Positions 15,601-25,100 of a DNA stretch of 63,291 nt are shown here, piece by piece. The DNA is taken from assembly GCA_041781135.1 (NCBI GenBank), contig JBHAZV010000015.1, forward strand, positions 1 to 63,291, in the 5' to 3' direction. Source of the stretch: JAUMXJ01 sp041781135. Lineage in GTDB: Bacteria; Bacillota; Clostridia; Peptostreptococcales; Acidaminobacteraceae. How positions within the stretch are numbered: position 1 is the first letter of the stretch; every line of letters begins with the position of its first letter. The translations under genes were made by a program, and so were the position numbers. Below the pieces are notes generated by a model. The model saw nothing but the letters and a program-made list of their open reading frames with translations. It made no database searches and had not been told where the DNA came from.

Positions 15601-17927
15601 TATTCATCGTTTTCGAGTTCATTTGCGAGATTAAACGCCGCAAAAATATAATCATATGATTCATCATTGCGCCCCATCATAAGCAGAGTCCTGCCGAGCA
15701 ACATATTGCTGTTAAACCTGTGCTCCATATCCGCAAAATCTCTGTGCTCCAATAAAGAGAGCGCATCCTGCAGCAAGCCAGCATTGTATAATTTATCGCC
15801 GAGAAATACTGCTGTCCTGTCCGCGCTGTGCAAATCACCAAGCTGGACATACATTTCTTCGGCAATCCTTGTCATGCTTATGAAACCCTGTATATCCTTT
15901 GCCTTGAAGCTCTCCCCCGCCATAAGCGTCGCGAACTCGGCTACTTTTTGGTACAGCTCCGCATCTCTCATGTACTGCACTATACTGCTGTCTATGCAAT
16001 CGTTTTTCAAAAATGCGTCGACCATCGCCGCCGAATATTCTCTTACTTCGTCATCCGTAAGCCGCTTATAAAGCAGATTTTTTATATCTCTGTCGTATAT
16101 GGAATATCGCCCGTCTCCGTTTATATTTACCAGTTTTTTGCCGAGCAGTTCGGAAAGCTGGCTGTCGTCTATGTCGTATGCATCTAAAAGCACGCGCTTT
16201 TCCACCGGAGAAACGATGATCGCCATTTTTTTGAGAATCTCTAAATCTGTTTGGCTGATCCCATCAAGGAGATCCATTCTAAATTTCATAAATTCGGAAT
16301 AGTAGCCTACGCCGTAATCGCTCTCTATGTTGGAAAAACTCCACCTGTACCTATCTCTGTCAAAATATACAACCTTTGAAGAATAGTATGCGAGCATGAG
16401 CCTTCTAATCAGCGAAGCCTTGCCGTTTGTCTCGTACATGACAAGATCCACAAATTCTTCCGGAAGATCGCTCATCCCCAAGATCTGTTCTATCATCCTG
16501 TGAATCTGCGTTTTTGTAAGATTTCCAAGCTTGAGCTCGAGATAATTTGATTCAGAAAAAACGCTGAATTCGGACACGCCAAAAATTGCCAGAAAACTTA
16601 GCGACTGCTGCGAATTAAGCAGCTGCGTAAAAAACACGCGATCGTAACCGTGCAGGTATTCTACGCCATCTAACAGCACAACCAGGCAATTACTGTAGCA
16701 ATACTCCTGAACAAATTTGACAGCCCTGTTCAGTATTCGAAGATGATCCCTGTGTATGTCAAGATTGCTGTCGCCCCACTGATAGTTCTGAAAAAACTCC
16801 GGAACGAGCACTTTCAGTTCCTTCCAGTACTTTGATACCAAGTTGACTATACCGCTGTCGCTGCTGAGCACATACCTCACAATCTGGGAAATACAGCTGT
16901 ACGCCCCCGAATCTGCGCCAATTTCGACACTTACAAACGAATGCTTTCTAAATCCGCACAGGCGCGCAATTTCCCGCAGCACTCTTGTCTTGCCCTCGCC
17001 GTAATCGCCAACGATGTATATGCTGTTAATATTTGTATTTCGCTGATTTTTTGACTCGATAATACCCATGACTTCGTCGATAATATATTCTCTACCGATG
17101 AGCTGGGTGCTGTCGTGCATCCTATCGTAAAATCTGTAATCATCCTTTGTAACATTGATCCAGATGAGCCTTTCAACCTCGCTGATAAATTCGTCTATCG
17201 TCTGGAATCTGTCTTCGGGTATCTGGCTTATACACCTGAGAATAAAGCTGTTGAGCTGATTTGTCGAATGAATATTCGCCATGCCTTCGACATTGTAATC
17301 TTTTTTGTAATAGAGATAATACAGAATTATGCCGAGGGAATATATATCTACCGAATAGCCTATGTTCTCTCCCCAATTCATCTCTGGCGCAATAAAATCA
17401 CTTGTAAATTCGTAGCTTTCCGGGTGAAGATGCTCAAAAACGCTGATGTCGGCAAGATTAACCAGCTTTACGTGAACGGTATTATCTGTATGCATATATA
17501 TACGGATATTGTCAAAATTCAGAAACCTGTACACGACGCCTCTAAAATGCAGGTATCTTACTATTTTGCACAGCTGCATTATTACATCGTTAATCTGTGA
17601 TTTTTCCAATTCGAGATAGCTTATTTGCCTCTTGTCGACGTGCTCGTAGGTATAAAAAAACTGATTTAGCCCAAGTTTTACGCCTTGAGCGGACTTAATA
17701 GGAGCAAATTCATACAAATTTACAATATTCGGATGCTTGTGGTTTTTAATGTCAACAAAACTACTTTCAAAGTATTTCAAAAAAGAAATACTCAGGACAT
17801 CGGCATCAAAGACCTTCATAACTTTGAGCATTCCCCAGTTGTGCAAGTCTTTTACAAGGTATTCGGTCGAATTGAACTCATCCGACAGAACCTCGACGAT
17901 TTGGTACCTTTCGTTCACTATTTTCAA
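12687..17927 (-). CDS. Pseudokinase / ATPase / helical-repeat / diguanylate cyclase giant sensor protein
   Basis: This 1746-residue protein starts at TTG 17927 behind GGAGG. Residues about 8-255 have a Ser/Thr protein kinase fold, but the catalytic HRD is YRF (133-135) and the DFG is NLA (157-159). Asn140, the APE motif (180-182) and SVDIYSLG are kept, so it is probably a pseudokinase. Residues about 275-560 form a STAND/AAA-type ATPase with Walker A GDYGEGKT (307-314) and a Walker B-like CLVVLLDGVEYL. A long helical, TPR-like region follows to about 1200, then a GAF-like region. The GGDEF domain has an intact GGEEF at 1491-1495 and an inhibitory I-site RSTD at 1482-1485, so it should make c-di-GMP. 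A further GAF-like part ends the protein. No membrane segment is seen, so it is a cytoplasmic signal integrator. Confidence 0.88.
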   Translation of the reverse strand: MKIVNERYQIVEVLSDEFNSTEYLVKDLHNWGMLKVMKVFDADVLSISFLKYFESSFVDIKNHKHPNIVNLYEFAPIKSAQGVKLGLNQFFYTYEHVDKRQISYLELEKSQINDVIMQLCKIVRYLHFRGVVYRFLNFDNIRIYMHTDNTVHVKLVNLADISVFEHLHPESYEFTSDFIAPEMNWGENIGYSVDIYSLGIILYYLYYKKDYNVEGMANIHSTNQLNSFILRCISQIPEDRFQTIDEFISEVERLIWINVTKDDYRFYDRMHDSTQLIGREYIIDEVMGIIESKNQRNTNINSIYIVGDYGEGKTRVLREIARLCGFRKHSFVSVEIGADSGAYSCISQIVRYVLSSDSGIVNLVSKYWKELKVLVPEFFQNYQWGDSNLDIHRDHLRILNRAVKFVQEYCYSNCLVVLLDGVEYLHGYDRVFFTQLLNSQQSLSFLAIFGVSEFSVFSESNYLELKLGNLTKTQIHRMIEQILGMSDLPEEFVDLVMYETNGKASLIRRLMLAYYSSKVVYFDRDRYRWSFSNIESDYGVGYYSEFMKFRMDLLDGISQTDLEILKKMAIIVSPVEKRVLLDAYDIDDSQLSELLGKKLVNINGDGRYSIYDRDIKNLLYKRLTDDEVREYSAAMVDAFLKNDCIDSSIVQYMRDAELYQKVAEFATLMAGESFKAKDIQGFISMTRIAEEMYVQLGDLHSADRTAVFLGDKLYNAGLLQDALSLLEHRDFADMEHRFNSNMLLGRTLLMMGRNDESYDYIFAAFNLANELENDEYILKTYYIFFDYYYDILNIDKAREVLGKALQLSKRADLHAYHYMFTVKSGDQTLLSESEMREMYHAACDYFEQKDEVVFLCGMHDLEAQRRYYAEGDLAGVIRMFDRSEDIAISKNYTFHTMLYHHLFAHICWHHSMYGQAAVRLEKAMAYAKNSGALNISATALAKYISTKIELCEYRQAYIQISKLEYETKFVSGHKNATLDLYFYKLKYLLLMNNIIEARRLRYELSSDEVTDKHNAFRLRVLDIKLTYLSELQRGKLELKEDTIVAIHELLYLVDSSVNAKLFRELVLDITLNLILDSDITNVSYLLKLDEQVAPKYTSERIEITKSVINTYLNQNAASELASLVETVGKESLELLWRLHYLRGNIFFSNRCYVEALRAYMNAFEVVKDLSDRVPVSNQKHYIMNDPFKMILKVRINDIIKHICDTERIRHVVEPKKIIDAQDYFDLSNFASMMEDNEIALKISGSSAVLQDVGFMSKYSINDNANIKQILSHMADMVFARRGFIFVLGESENYGDVIALKAGDEQGDFLRYIYGSGSEQCIVVNKFNAKTQTHLLRSGQCGLIHIPIFELAGDRRRIKQEDMLRRRKKIVAHLFLETDDVINRFEPKFLDYLESYSTLIAVFLESAKLKLSSTMDKLTQVNLRKYFEQIFTITLAESRNTDEDLSVIILDIDNFKGVNDTYGHKKGDTVLAAVGQILLSSVRSTDIVARYGGEEFIVLLPNTNGEQAYIVSEKIRRNVEAARLLGDDRPLTVSLGVSSFPGDGTNEAELIENADKALYFSKGQGKNQTTRWTRSIMNQAKRFDTMTGIISGRVEEDIRRVQAMLKSILAMGSNGDKNKVREEVFRTVLDIVNGTYAEFYVLDDSKNVLEAVGFEMGVGLQKLNEYDYRNISKYAMSNTSDYFIDWERPIGGSEDTADWESIIVNSFYSEGINGVLLFKVPISVYEHGFADFNYVASIRKVIERAIF

Positions 17928-17987
17928 GCTGTCCCTCCGAGATACATACTACATTCTACCCTTATTTATCTATTAAGTAAAGTTTAT

Positions 17988-18015
17988 TTGCTGTTTTTCG
18001 GGTCTATGATATAAT
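17988..18015 (+). promoter_or_regulatory. Promoter of the M23 peptidase gene, giving a leaderless or near-leaderless mRNA
   Basis: TGATATAAT at 18007-18015 is an extended -10, with a weak TTGCTG 16 bases upstream. The -10 ends eight bases before the ATG at 18024 and there is no Shine-Dalgarno sequence, so transcription should begin within a base or two of the start codon. Confidence 0.65.
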
Positions 18016-18023
18016 ATGCCTGC

Positions 18024-19004
18024 ATGAAAATCAAAGAATTTATAAAAAAACAGCGCTTTACGCTTATGATTGTACCCAATTCCGGCAAAAGCACCCGTCA
18101 GTTAAGGTTTAACTTCGTGGTGCTGTATGTATTGCTCGGACTTATTCTTGCTGTAAATCTTTTTTTGGCGGTTTCGATGATATACAACGCAAGCCGTGCA
18201 AATGCTTTGGACACTCACAACCGCGACCTGCAGATCAGCCTCAAAATAGAGACAGACAAAATTTCAAACCTCGAAAATATAGTGAATTCATCGACAAAGC
18301 AAATCGCAGCGCTAAAATCCTCTCTCGAAGAGAGCGCAAATCTCACCGAGGAAAGGCTGAAATACATACAGGACACCGAAAAGGCGCTTTCCGAGCTGGT
18401 CACACTGTTTAACGAGCAGACTAATTCGGATTTGCAGCCGGCTGTTTCGAGGGGCGCAGACAGGACCATAAGCGGTCGGAACGAAGACGAAATTTTGAAG
18501 ATCGCGCGCTCGCTTTCCGCCGAGGACGAGATAACCTCCGAGCTTCTTTCGAAGCAGGAAACGCTCAAATCGCTTAAGCTTGACCTCGAAAATCAGCTCG
18601 ACTACCTCGACGCGAGGCCGGATCTATTTCCTACAGTGGGTTCTATAACATCCGGCTACGGATACCGTCAGGATCCGATCACCGGAGTAACGAGCATGCA
18701 TAACGGCATAGATATAGCCAATTACACGGGTACGGAAGTATATGCAGCAGGTTCGGGATATGTATTTTACTCAGGCTACACGCCGGGCTACGGCTATGTC
18801 GTGATGATAGATCACGGCTATGGGTACAACTCTGTATATGCGCACCTGTCCGAACTCTTTGTAAAAGAAAAAGATACGGTTTCAAAAGGGGATATTATCG
18901 CGCTCATGGGCGCGACAGGTTATGCGACAGGTTCTCATCTTCACTTTGAAATAAGATACTACGACACACCTTTTGACCCACTTACAATGCTGAATCAGCA
19001 ATAA
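18024..19004 (+). CDS. M23 (LytM-type) peptidase with coiled coil
   Basis: A 326-residue membrane-anchored M23 protein. A basic N-terminus and one transmembrane helix (about 31-53, VVLYVLLGLILAVNLFLAVSMIY) are followed by a coiled coil (about 60-200) and a C-terminal LytM domain. The zinc ligands of active M23 enzymes are visible: HNGIDIA, and SHLHFEIR near the end, with VYAH between. It would cut peptide cross-links of peptidoglycan or activate another hydrolase. The next gene is a bactofilin, a well-known partnership in cell-shape control. The start has no ribosome-binding site (see promoter). Confidence 0.92.
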   Translation: MKIKEFIKKQRFTLMIVPNSGKSTRQLRFNFVVLYVLLGLILAVNLFLAVSMIYNASRANALDTHNRDLQISLKIETDKISNLENIVNSSTKQIAALKSSLEESANLTEERLKYIQDTEKALSELVTLFNEQTNSDLQPAVSRGADRTISGRNEDEILKIARSLSAEDEITSELLSKQETLKSLKLDLENQLDYLDARPDLFPTVGSITSGYGYRQDPITGVTSMHNGIDIANYTGTEVYAAGSGYVFYSGYTPGYGYVVMIDHGYGYNSVYAHLSELFVKEKDTVSKGDIIALMGATGYATGSHLHFEIRYYDTPFDPLTMLNQQ

Positions 19005-19025
19005 TCAACAAAATGCGGAGGCCAT

Positions 19026-19457
19026 ATGAATTTCGGAGGAATTATGAATTTATTCAAAAAAACAATAGAATTTGATGTGATTGTCGGGAGCAAAGCTGTT
19101 ATTAAAGGCGATATAGAAACAGAAGGCTCTGTGTGCATAGACGGAAAAGTTATTGGCAATATCAAGACCAAGGGGCTTGCGATAATCTCTTTGGACGCTG
19201 CATTAGAAGGAAATTTAGAGGCGGAATCCGCCGACGTTTACGGAAAAGTTGTCGGAAACATCGAAACCACCGGACCGGTGACAATCAACGAAGAAGCCTC
19301 TGTAAAGGGCGATGTGGAATGCGAAGCTATAAAGACTTCTCCGGGCAGCGAATTCCTGGGAAAACTGACCGTAAACAAGCCAAAAAATATTCCTGCTCCC
19401 GCAAACGACAAAATTGCTGCAAAGGACGTTCAGAAGAATAAAGCGCCTACAAAATAA
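19026..19457 (+). CDS. Bactofilin (polymer-forming cytoskeletal protein)
   Basis: A 143-residue bactofilin; these form stable filaments without nucleotide at the membrane. The beta-helix core is seen as a repeat of short strands: VIVGSKAVIKGDIETEGSV, CIDGKVIGNIKTKG, VYGKVVGNIETTGPVTI, ASVKGDVECEAI. The tail is rich in Lys, Ala and Pro. Two in-frame ATG codons, 19026 and 19044, each have GGAGG exactly four bases upstream; the second fits the usual family start better. It follows the M23 gene by 21 bases and is surely co-transcribed. Confidence 0.93.
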   Translation: MNFGGIMNLFKKTIEFDVIVGSKAVIKGDIETEGSVCIDGKVIGNIKTKGLAIISLDAALEGNLEAESADVYGKVVGNIETTGPVTINEEASVKGDVECEAIKTSPGSEFLGKLTVNKPKNIPAPANDKIAAKDVQKNKAPTK

Positions 19458-19523
19458 GCCAGTTCGCGGTGTTTGGCATCGTTTTCTCAGTGTTTTTCCA
19501 TAACAATTTTTAATTTCTGAAAA

Positions 19524-19537
19524 CCCGAATTTTCGGG
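19524..19537. terminator. Weak hairpin after bactofilin
   Basis: CCCGAA-TT-TTCGGG is a perfect but short palindrome, preceded by AAAA and followed by CAATTT, without a T tract. Located in the roughly 190-base gap between convergent genes, it may end both transcripts. Nothing else was recognised in this gap apart from further TTTCGGGC-like repeats. Confidence 0.35.
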
Positions 19538-19650
19538 CAATTTCGAGTGTGCGCGCTTGATTATGCTCGATTTCGGGCGATTTTCGTTATCAGTTAGATT
19601 TATTTCCTTTAGTTTTGAAATTATCCTACTCATTTGTCTCGAATGCTATT

Positions 19651-20712
19651 TTAATCATTTTTGGGGTTATGCTTACTTTTATCTTTTTCATAAGCTCCAA
19701 TCACTTTTTCAAGTTCAGCTTGAAGTACCTCTTTGTTTGGAATATACAGTGTATATCTCGACGCAAAAATAGTATTGGAAATACCTCCTAGTGCGTATTC
19801 TGCTTGTACGTTTTCTTTGTCAGTACACAAAATAATTCCGATCGGCTCTGCGTCCATCTCGTCATTTACTTCTTCTCTGAAATAATTTAGATACATATTG
19901 AGTTGCCCCACCGCTTCAGGCATCAGTTTTCCAGTTTTCAATTCTATCAACACATAGCTTCGGAGTATTTTATTATAAAACACCATATCCACATAATAAT
20001 GTGTATTCCCTAAAGTTACCCGCTGCTGTGAACCGACATACATAAAGCCTTTCCCCAGTTCCAACAAAAAGTTTTCAATATGAGTGATTAAGGCTTTTTC
20101 TAAATCACTCTCCATTATCGGCTTTTCTTCAGGTAGCCCCAAAAACTCAAAAACATAAGGATCTTTGACAATATCCGAAGAACTCTGTATCTCATTGCCT
20201 TTTAATGCCAACTCTAATACTTTTTCCTTGTTCTCTTTTCCGGCAGAAAGCAACAATCTCTCATACAAAGAGGTTGATATTTGCCGTTTGAGTTCTCTTA
20301 CCGACCAATTAGAATTGACAGTTTCTTTTTCATAAAAACTACGCTTATTCTTATCACTAATAGACAATAACTCGCAGTAATGTGACCAACTCAATTTAAC
20401 AGACAGCGTCTGTTGAATTTCATATTCTTGGTAAAATCTTCTCATAAATTGTAGATTGGAAACTGAAAATCCACGCCCAAATTCTTTAGTCAACATCTTA
20501 GATAAACCTTTCAGTAAAGCTCTTCCATATTCTGCTCTTTCAGAATGATTTTGCTCATTCGTAACGATCCTCTTGCCAATCTCCCAATAAGTTTGGAGTA
20601 ATGTCAAATTTATTTCTGTTACAATGTGGTTTCTTGAATGAATGACTAAGGTCTTTATTTCATCATAAAGTCCATTCACCCAATTTTCATCTTTTAACTT
20701 AATTTCGCTCAT
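19651..20712 (-). CDS. DUF1016 (YhcG-type) PDDEXK nuclease-domain protein
   Basis: A 353-residue protein of the YhcG/DUF1016 family. The N-terminal half has the family pattern HIVTEINLTLLQTYWEIGKRI and YGRALLKGLSKMLT, then FSVSNLQFMRRFYQEY and LSWSHYCELL. The C-terminal nuclease core shows YVDMVFYNKILRSYVLIELKTGK (the D and E-x-K of PDDEXK). These proteins occur near restriction systems and mobile DNA; the function is poorly known. The start at 20712 has AGGAAG upstream and overlaps the HTH gene by 14 bases. Both genes are visibly more AT-rich than their neighbours, a sign of transfer. Confidence 0.9.
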   Translation of the reverse strand: MSEIKLKDENWVNGLYDEIKTLVIHSRNHIVTEINLTLLQTYWEIGKRIVTNEQNHSERAEYGRALLKGLSKMLTKEFGRGFSVSNLQFMRRFYQEYEIQQTLSVKLSWSHYCELLSISDKNKRSFYEKETVNSNWSVRELKRQISTSLYERLLLSAGKENKEKVLELALKGNEIQSSSDIVKDPYVFEFLGLPEEKPIMESDLEKALITHIENFLLELGKGFMYVGSQQRVTLGNTHYYVDMVFYNKILRSYVLIELKTGKLMPEAVGQLNMYLNYFREEVNDEMDAEPIGIILCTDKENVQAEYALGGISNTIFASRYTLYIPNKEVLQAELEKVIGAYEKDKSKHNPKND

Positions 20713-20929
20713 CTTCTTCCTTTCCATAATCATCATCAAAGCTAATCACATCATTAGGAGTACATTCAAGTGCCTTGCATATTCTCTCAAGGTTTTTGAA
20801 TGTAATCGGCTTATTTTTCCCCATTTGAGCCATAACATTGGTGGTAAGTCCAGCCATTCTGATAACATCAACTTTCATCAAGTCTTTTTTTATAAGCTGT
20901 ATCCATAACGGTTTATAATTAAGTGCCAT
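20699..20929 (-). CDS. Small HTH (Cro/CI-type) regulator
   Basis: A 76-residue XRE-type helix-turn-helix protein: LMKVDVIRMAGLTTNVMAQMGKNKPITFKNLERICKALECTPNDVI. It resembles control proteins of restriction and toxin-antitoxin loci. The ATG has AGGAGA upstream; the gene overlaps the DUF1016 gene by 14 bases, so the two are one unit. It likely represses its own promoter, where a partial dyad overlaps the -35 box. Confidence 0.88.
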   Translation of the reverse strand: MALNYKPLWIQLIKKDLMKVDVIRMAGLTTNVMAQMGKNKPITFKNLERICKALECTPNDVISFDDDYGKEEDERN

Positions 20930-20961
20930 AGTCTATTCTCCTATCTGCATAAACTTTATCA

Positions 20962-20990
20962 ATTATAAAATATAAATTGACTAAACTCAA
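20962..20990 (-). promoter_or_regulatory. Promoter and possible operator of the HTH-DUF1016 unit
   Basis: On the minus strand TTGAGT (20990-20985) and TATAAT (20967-20962) are 17 bases apart. The -35 lies within TTGAGTTTAGTCAA (20990-20977), an imperfect dyad that could be bound by the HTH protein. Confidence 0.6.
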
Positions 20991-21102
20991 TCTAATGTTT
21001 TTCGAACTCAGTCTTGCAAACCTTATTTCACTTGTTATTCCGTCTTTATTCTGCCATTAAATGTTTATTTGCTGACCGCGGGTGTCTGTTGTTTGCTGTC
21101 GG

Positions 21103-21981
21103 CTAAAGTACGGGAAACAAGAGTATATACGCCAACGCAACGAACGGGGCGAGCGGCAGGCGCGTACGGGAGGACGCGCGGCGGAGCGCGACGAGGGCGA
21201 CAGACCAAATGCCGGCTAAGACGAAGCAGCCAGACACGATGCAGACAGCGCGCCAGCCGAAGTAGAGTCCGAGGAGGGCGAAGAGCTTGGCGTCTCCTGC
21301 GCCGAATGCTTTAGTGAGCGCACTGACTGCGAAGAAGATGAGGAGTAGGACGGCGGAGCTCGCGAGCCGATTGAGGGCGAGCGGGACGGAGCCGGAAAAA
21401 ACAAGGAAGCCAAGTGCCGCGAGGGCGGCGAATGCTACGACTTTATTCGGAATAATCCTGTGGTCGATATCCGTAAAAGTCACGACTATCAGCACACTGC
21501 TGATTACAAGAGCCTCTGCAAGCGCAATCCAAAAATCATAAATGCCGAAGCGCGGCTGTCCAAACATACTTATAAGCGCACTGAACCGATCCCAGATACC
21601 ATCCGCAAACAAGACACCCGACTCCGAACCTCCGCCTCCAAGCAAAGCCTCTCCATATCCTGTAAACGGCGCGCCGGGGTATATGTAAATCCTTGCCCAG
21701 ACGATGTACGCGAATACTGCGCCTGTAAGCAGCTCTACAAATGCGTGCCGAACGGAGAACCTCGCGCCGCACATCCGGCATCTGCCTCTAAGCCATAATG
21801 CGCTGAGAATCGGTATCATATCGTACCATTTAAGTCTGCTCCCACAGTCATCGCAGGCTGAAGGCGGCGAAATTACGCTCTTTCCCGCAGGTATGCGATA
21901 AATGCAGACATTCAAAAACGACCCCACGCTCGCTCCCGTCGCAAACGCAAATAACATCACTGTCAATCCATACATATTCAT
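21103..21981 (-). CDS. Prepilin peptidase (A24 family)
   Basis: A 292-residue polytopic membrane aspartic peptidase that removes the leader of type IV prepilins or pseudopilins. The cytoplasmic zinc-binding loop has two CxxC pairs (ACDDCGSR and CRMCGARF). The two catalytic aspartates lie in FTDIDHRIIPN and FGAGDAKL (GxGD motif). Several hydrophobic helices are seen. An unusual Gly/Ser-rich stretch (GEALLGGGGSESG) lies between helices in the first half. No pilus genes are in the window. The C-terminal third is strikingly GC-rich. Confidence 0.93.
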   Translation of the reverse strand: MNMYGLTVMLFAFATGASVGSFLNVCIYRIPAGKSVISPPSACDDCGSRLKWYDMIPILSALWLRGRCRMCGARFSVRHAFVELLTGAVFAYIVWARIYIYPGAPFTGYGEALLGGGGSESGVLFADGIWDRFSALISMFGQPRFGIYDFWIALAEALVISSVLIVVTFTDIDHRIIPNKVVAFAALAALGFLVFSGSVPLALNRLASSAVLLLIFFAVSALTKAFGAGDAKLFALLGLYFGWRAVCIVSGCFVLAGIWSVALVALRRASSRTRLPLAPFVALAYILLFPVL

Positions 21982-22078
21982 AAAATGATTATACCCGAAA
22001 CGCGCGCCATTTTCAGCGCGTTTTTAACACAATTTTAATCATTACGACTCCTTATGAAAACACGCCGATACGGCGATG

Positions 22079-22087
22079 TGGTATAAT
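22079..22087 (+). promoter_or_regulatory. Extended -10 promoter of the class A PBP gene
   Basis: TGGTATAAT stands 17 bases before the ATG. The leader would be about 11 bases and consist mostly of the GGAGG ribosome-binding site. Confidence 0.65.
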
Positions 22088-22104
22088 GATTCGATGGAGG
22101 AAAA

Positions 22105-25100
22105 ATGGACACAACCAGAAGAATAGATACAAAAAACGAGAAACCAAAAAAGAAGCGCAGCGGATTTCTCGTATTTTTGAAATATTTCGTACTGACGATG
22201 CTCATACTCGGCGTCGTCGGAGCTGCGATCGTCGTACTCTATGTCAGAAGCATAATCAAAGATTTGGAAGATATAGACCCGAACAAGGTTTCTCAGCAGC
22301 TTTACGAAAATTCGGTAATACTCGACAGCAACGGCAAAATTCTTGAGTATATACAATCGGAAGGACTCAGAAAGGTCGTCAGCTACAGCGATATAAGCCC
22401 TGCGGCGATCGATGCATTTATCGCCGTCGAAGACAAAACTTTTATGACTCACAAGGGCTTTAACGTCACGAGAATGATCGGCGCGACGCTAAACTACCTT
22501 TTAGGCAAGGACGAGCTCGGAGGTGTTTCCACAATATCCCAGCAGTTGGCGCGTAACGTCTATCTGTTCGACCGCAGACAGGAGCGCTCACTCAAACGAA
22601 AAATCGAAGAAGCTTATTACACCATACAATTAGAAAAATACCTCACCAAGGAACAGATAATCGAAGCATATCTGAACCTCATATTCTTTGGAATGGAATC
22701 TTACGGCATAGAGGCCGCGTCAAACACCTACTTCGGCAAGAGCGCCAAGGATCTCGACTACATCGAATCCGCGCTGCTTGTAGGCACAGTCAAAGCGCCG
22801 TCTTACTATGCGCCAATGCTCAGATACGCCAAAAAAGACGTGCCGGAAAATGCGTATATCATAGACGACAGCGACCAATTCTACACAATAGTTTTCAACG
22901 AGGACTGCCTCAACAGGTACAAGACGTGCCTGTACCTGATGCATGAAAACGGCAAAATCACCGAGCAGCAGCTAAACGAAGGTCTGGAATTCGATGTGCG
23001 CACCAAGCTTAAGTTTGTCCAGCTTCGCGGCCAAGAAATTTCGTCGTTCTTCAGCGACATCGTCAAAGAAGACGTCATCAACGACTTAATGCAAAAATAC
23101 CGCTACACTCGCAAAGAAGCCATAGAAGTACTGCACTCAGGCGGTCTTAAAATTTACTCTACCATTGATTTCGACACACAGCGCTTGCTCGAATCCCACT
23201 TTGAAAAAGACAATTTCAATTACTATTTCGGCAATGCGCTCGTGGAGGCAATAACTATATTCCAGAGAGAAAATGGACTGGAAGAAACAGGAAAAGCAGA
23301 CACGCCCACTTTAGACAAGTTCTGCGAGATTACCGGAACGGAACGAACACTGTTTCCAGACGAATTCTACGCATATGGCGAAGAAGCGGAAGAACTTCAA
23401 ATTCTCAAGCAAGGGCTGAACAAGCTCGGCTACTTTGTAGTCAACGAATATTTTCCTAAAATCACCCCAACCTTCAATGCCGACGGCGACATAATAAACC
23501 GCGACACAGGCAGGGTCAATCTTCAGAGATACGACAATATGATCGACGATGATGGAAACCTTATTATTTACGACGGAGAATATGAATTCACATCATCCGG
23601 TTCACTCACCCTATTCAAAAACTATACGCTCAAATTCTACCCTCACTACGACGAGGACGGCAACTTGGAAAGAATCCAAATAGTTGTCGCCGACAGCTTC
23701 AAGCTTCCGAACGGCTACAACGGAGATGAATATGTCTCCACAACGCGGGTGGTAGACTCCATATACATCTATACCGGCAGAGATGTGCTTATTCCCGACG
23801 AGTTCAAAAAATTTGACGAAGAAGGCAATGTAGTCATTTCGCGTCAGTTCCTGCGCGATAATCCCGACTTCTTCAAGCTCGATCCGGAAAACAACTCGCT
23901 AAAAATTTCCGCAGACAACTTTGTAATAAGCCAGAGCCCGGTGGTTCAGCCTCAGGCAGCAATGGTAATAGTAGATAATGCAACCGGCCAGCTGAAAGCG
24001 CTCGTGGGCGGCAGAAATGTCGAAGGATACATGCTTTACAACAGAGCAACAAACCCAAGGCAGCCAGGCTCGGCAATAAAGCCTATCTCCGTATACACAG
24101 CAGCCATGGATTCAGGAAGATACAGCCCTGCATCAGTAGTAGACGACAGACCTGTATACCTTTCGGGCAACCCATCTGTCCGGTGGCCGGTGAACTGGTA
24201 CGAAACATACCAATCCGGCGTATTCTACGACGGTCTTATCACAATTCGCGAAGCCATCCGACAGTCGTCCAACGTACCTGCGGCAATACTTGCAAATGAT
24301 CTCGGAGTCAGCAATGTAATACAGTACCTCAAAAACTTCGGTATAACGACCATTGTGGAGGAAGGGCCGGTAAACGATGTAAACTTAGCCGCTGTCTCGC
24401 TCGGTGCAATGAGCGTAGGCATATCGCCGCTCGAAATGGCACAGGCATATGCGTGCATTGCAAACGACGGTCAGCTGAACAAGGTCACATCATACACCAA
24501 AGTCACCAATAACAGAGGCGAGGTGTTGCTGGAAAAGCGCCCTGCTCCCGAGCAGGTTCTTGATCCGAAGGTCGCCTACCTTGTCAAGGATATGCTGCGA
24601 ACCTCCGTATCCGAGGGTCTTGCACGAAATGCAATGATGAGTACGCACACCGCATACGGAAAGACAGGTACCACCTCCGACAACTTCGACGTATGGTTCG
24701 CCGGATTTACAACATACTACACCGGCGCGATCTGGTTTGGAAATGACATCAACATACCGCTCTCGATGGGTTCGGAATTTACCGCCGGCTTCTGGCGCAA
24801 GGTTATGGAAGATGTACATTCCGATCTCGAACCACAGAGCTTTACTATGCCAGAAGGAATAATCAGCGTCTCGGTAGACAGGATCTCCGGCAAGCTTCCT
24901 ACTGAGCTCACATTAAAGGATCCGCGCAAAACCATAATCACAGACCTCTTTATAAGAGGCTTCGAGCCTACCGAAAAAGACGACGTACATGTAGAGGTCA
25001 AAATCTGCAAGACATCCGGCAAGCTTGCAACGGAGTTCTGCCCGGAAGACTTAGTCGAAACCAAGGTGATGGTCAAACGCCCCGAACCGTACAATCCTAA

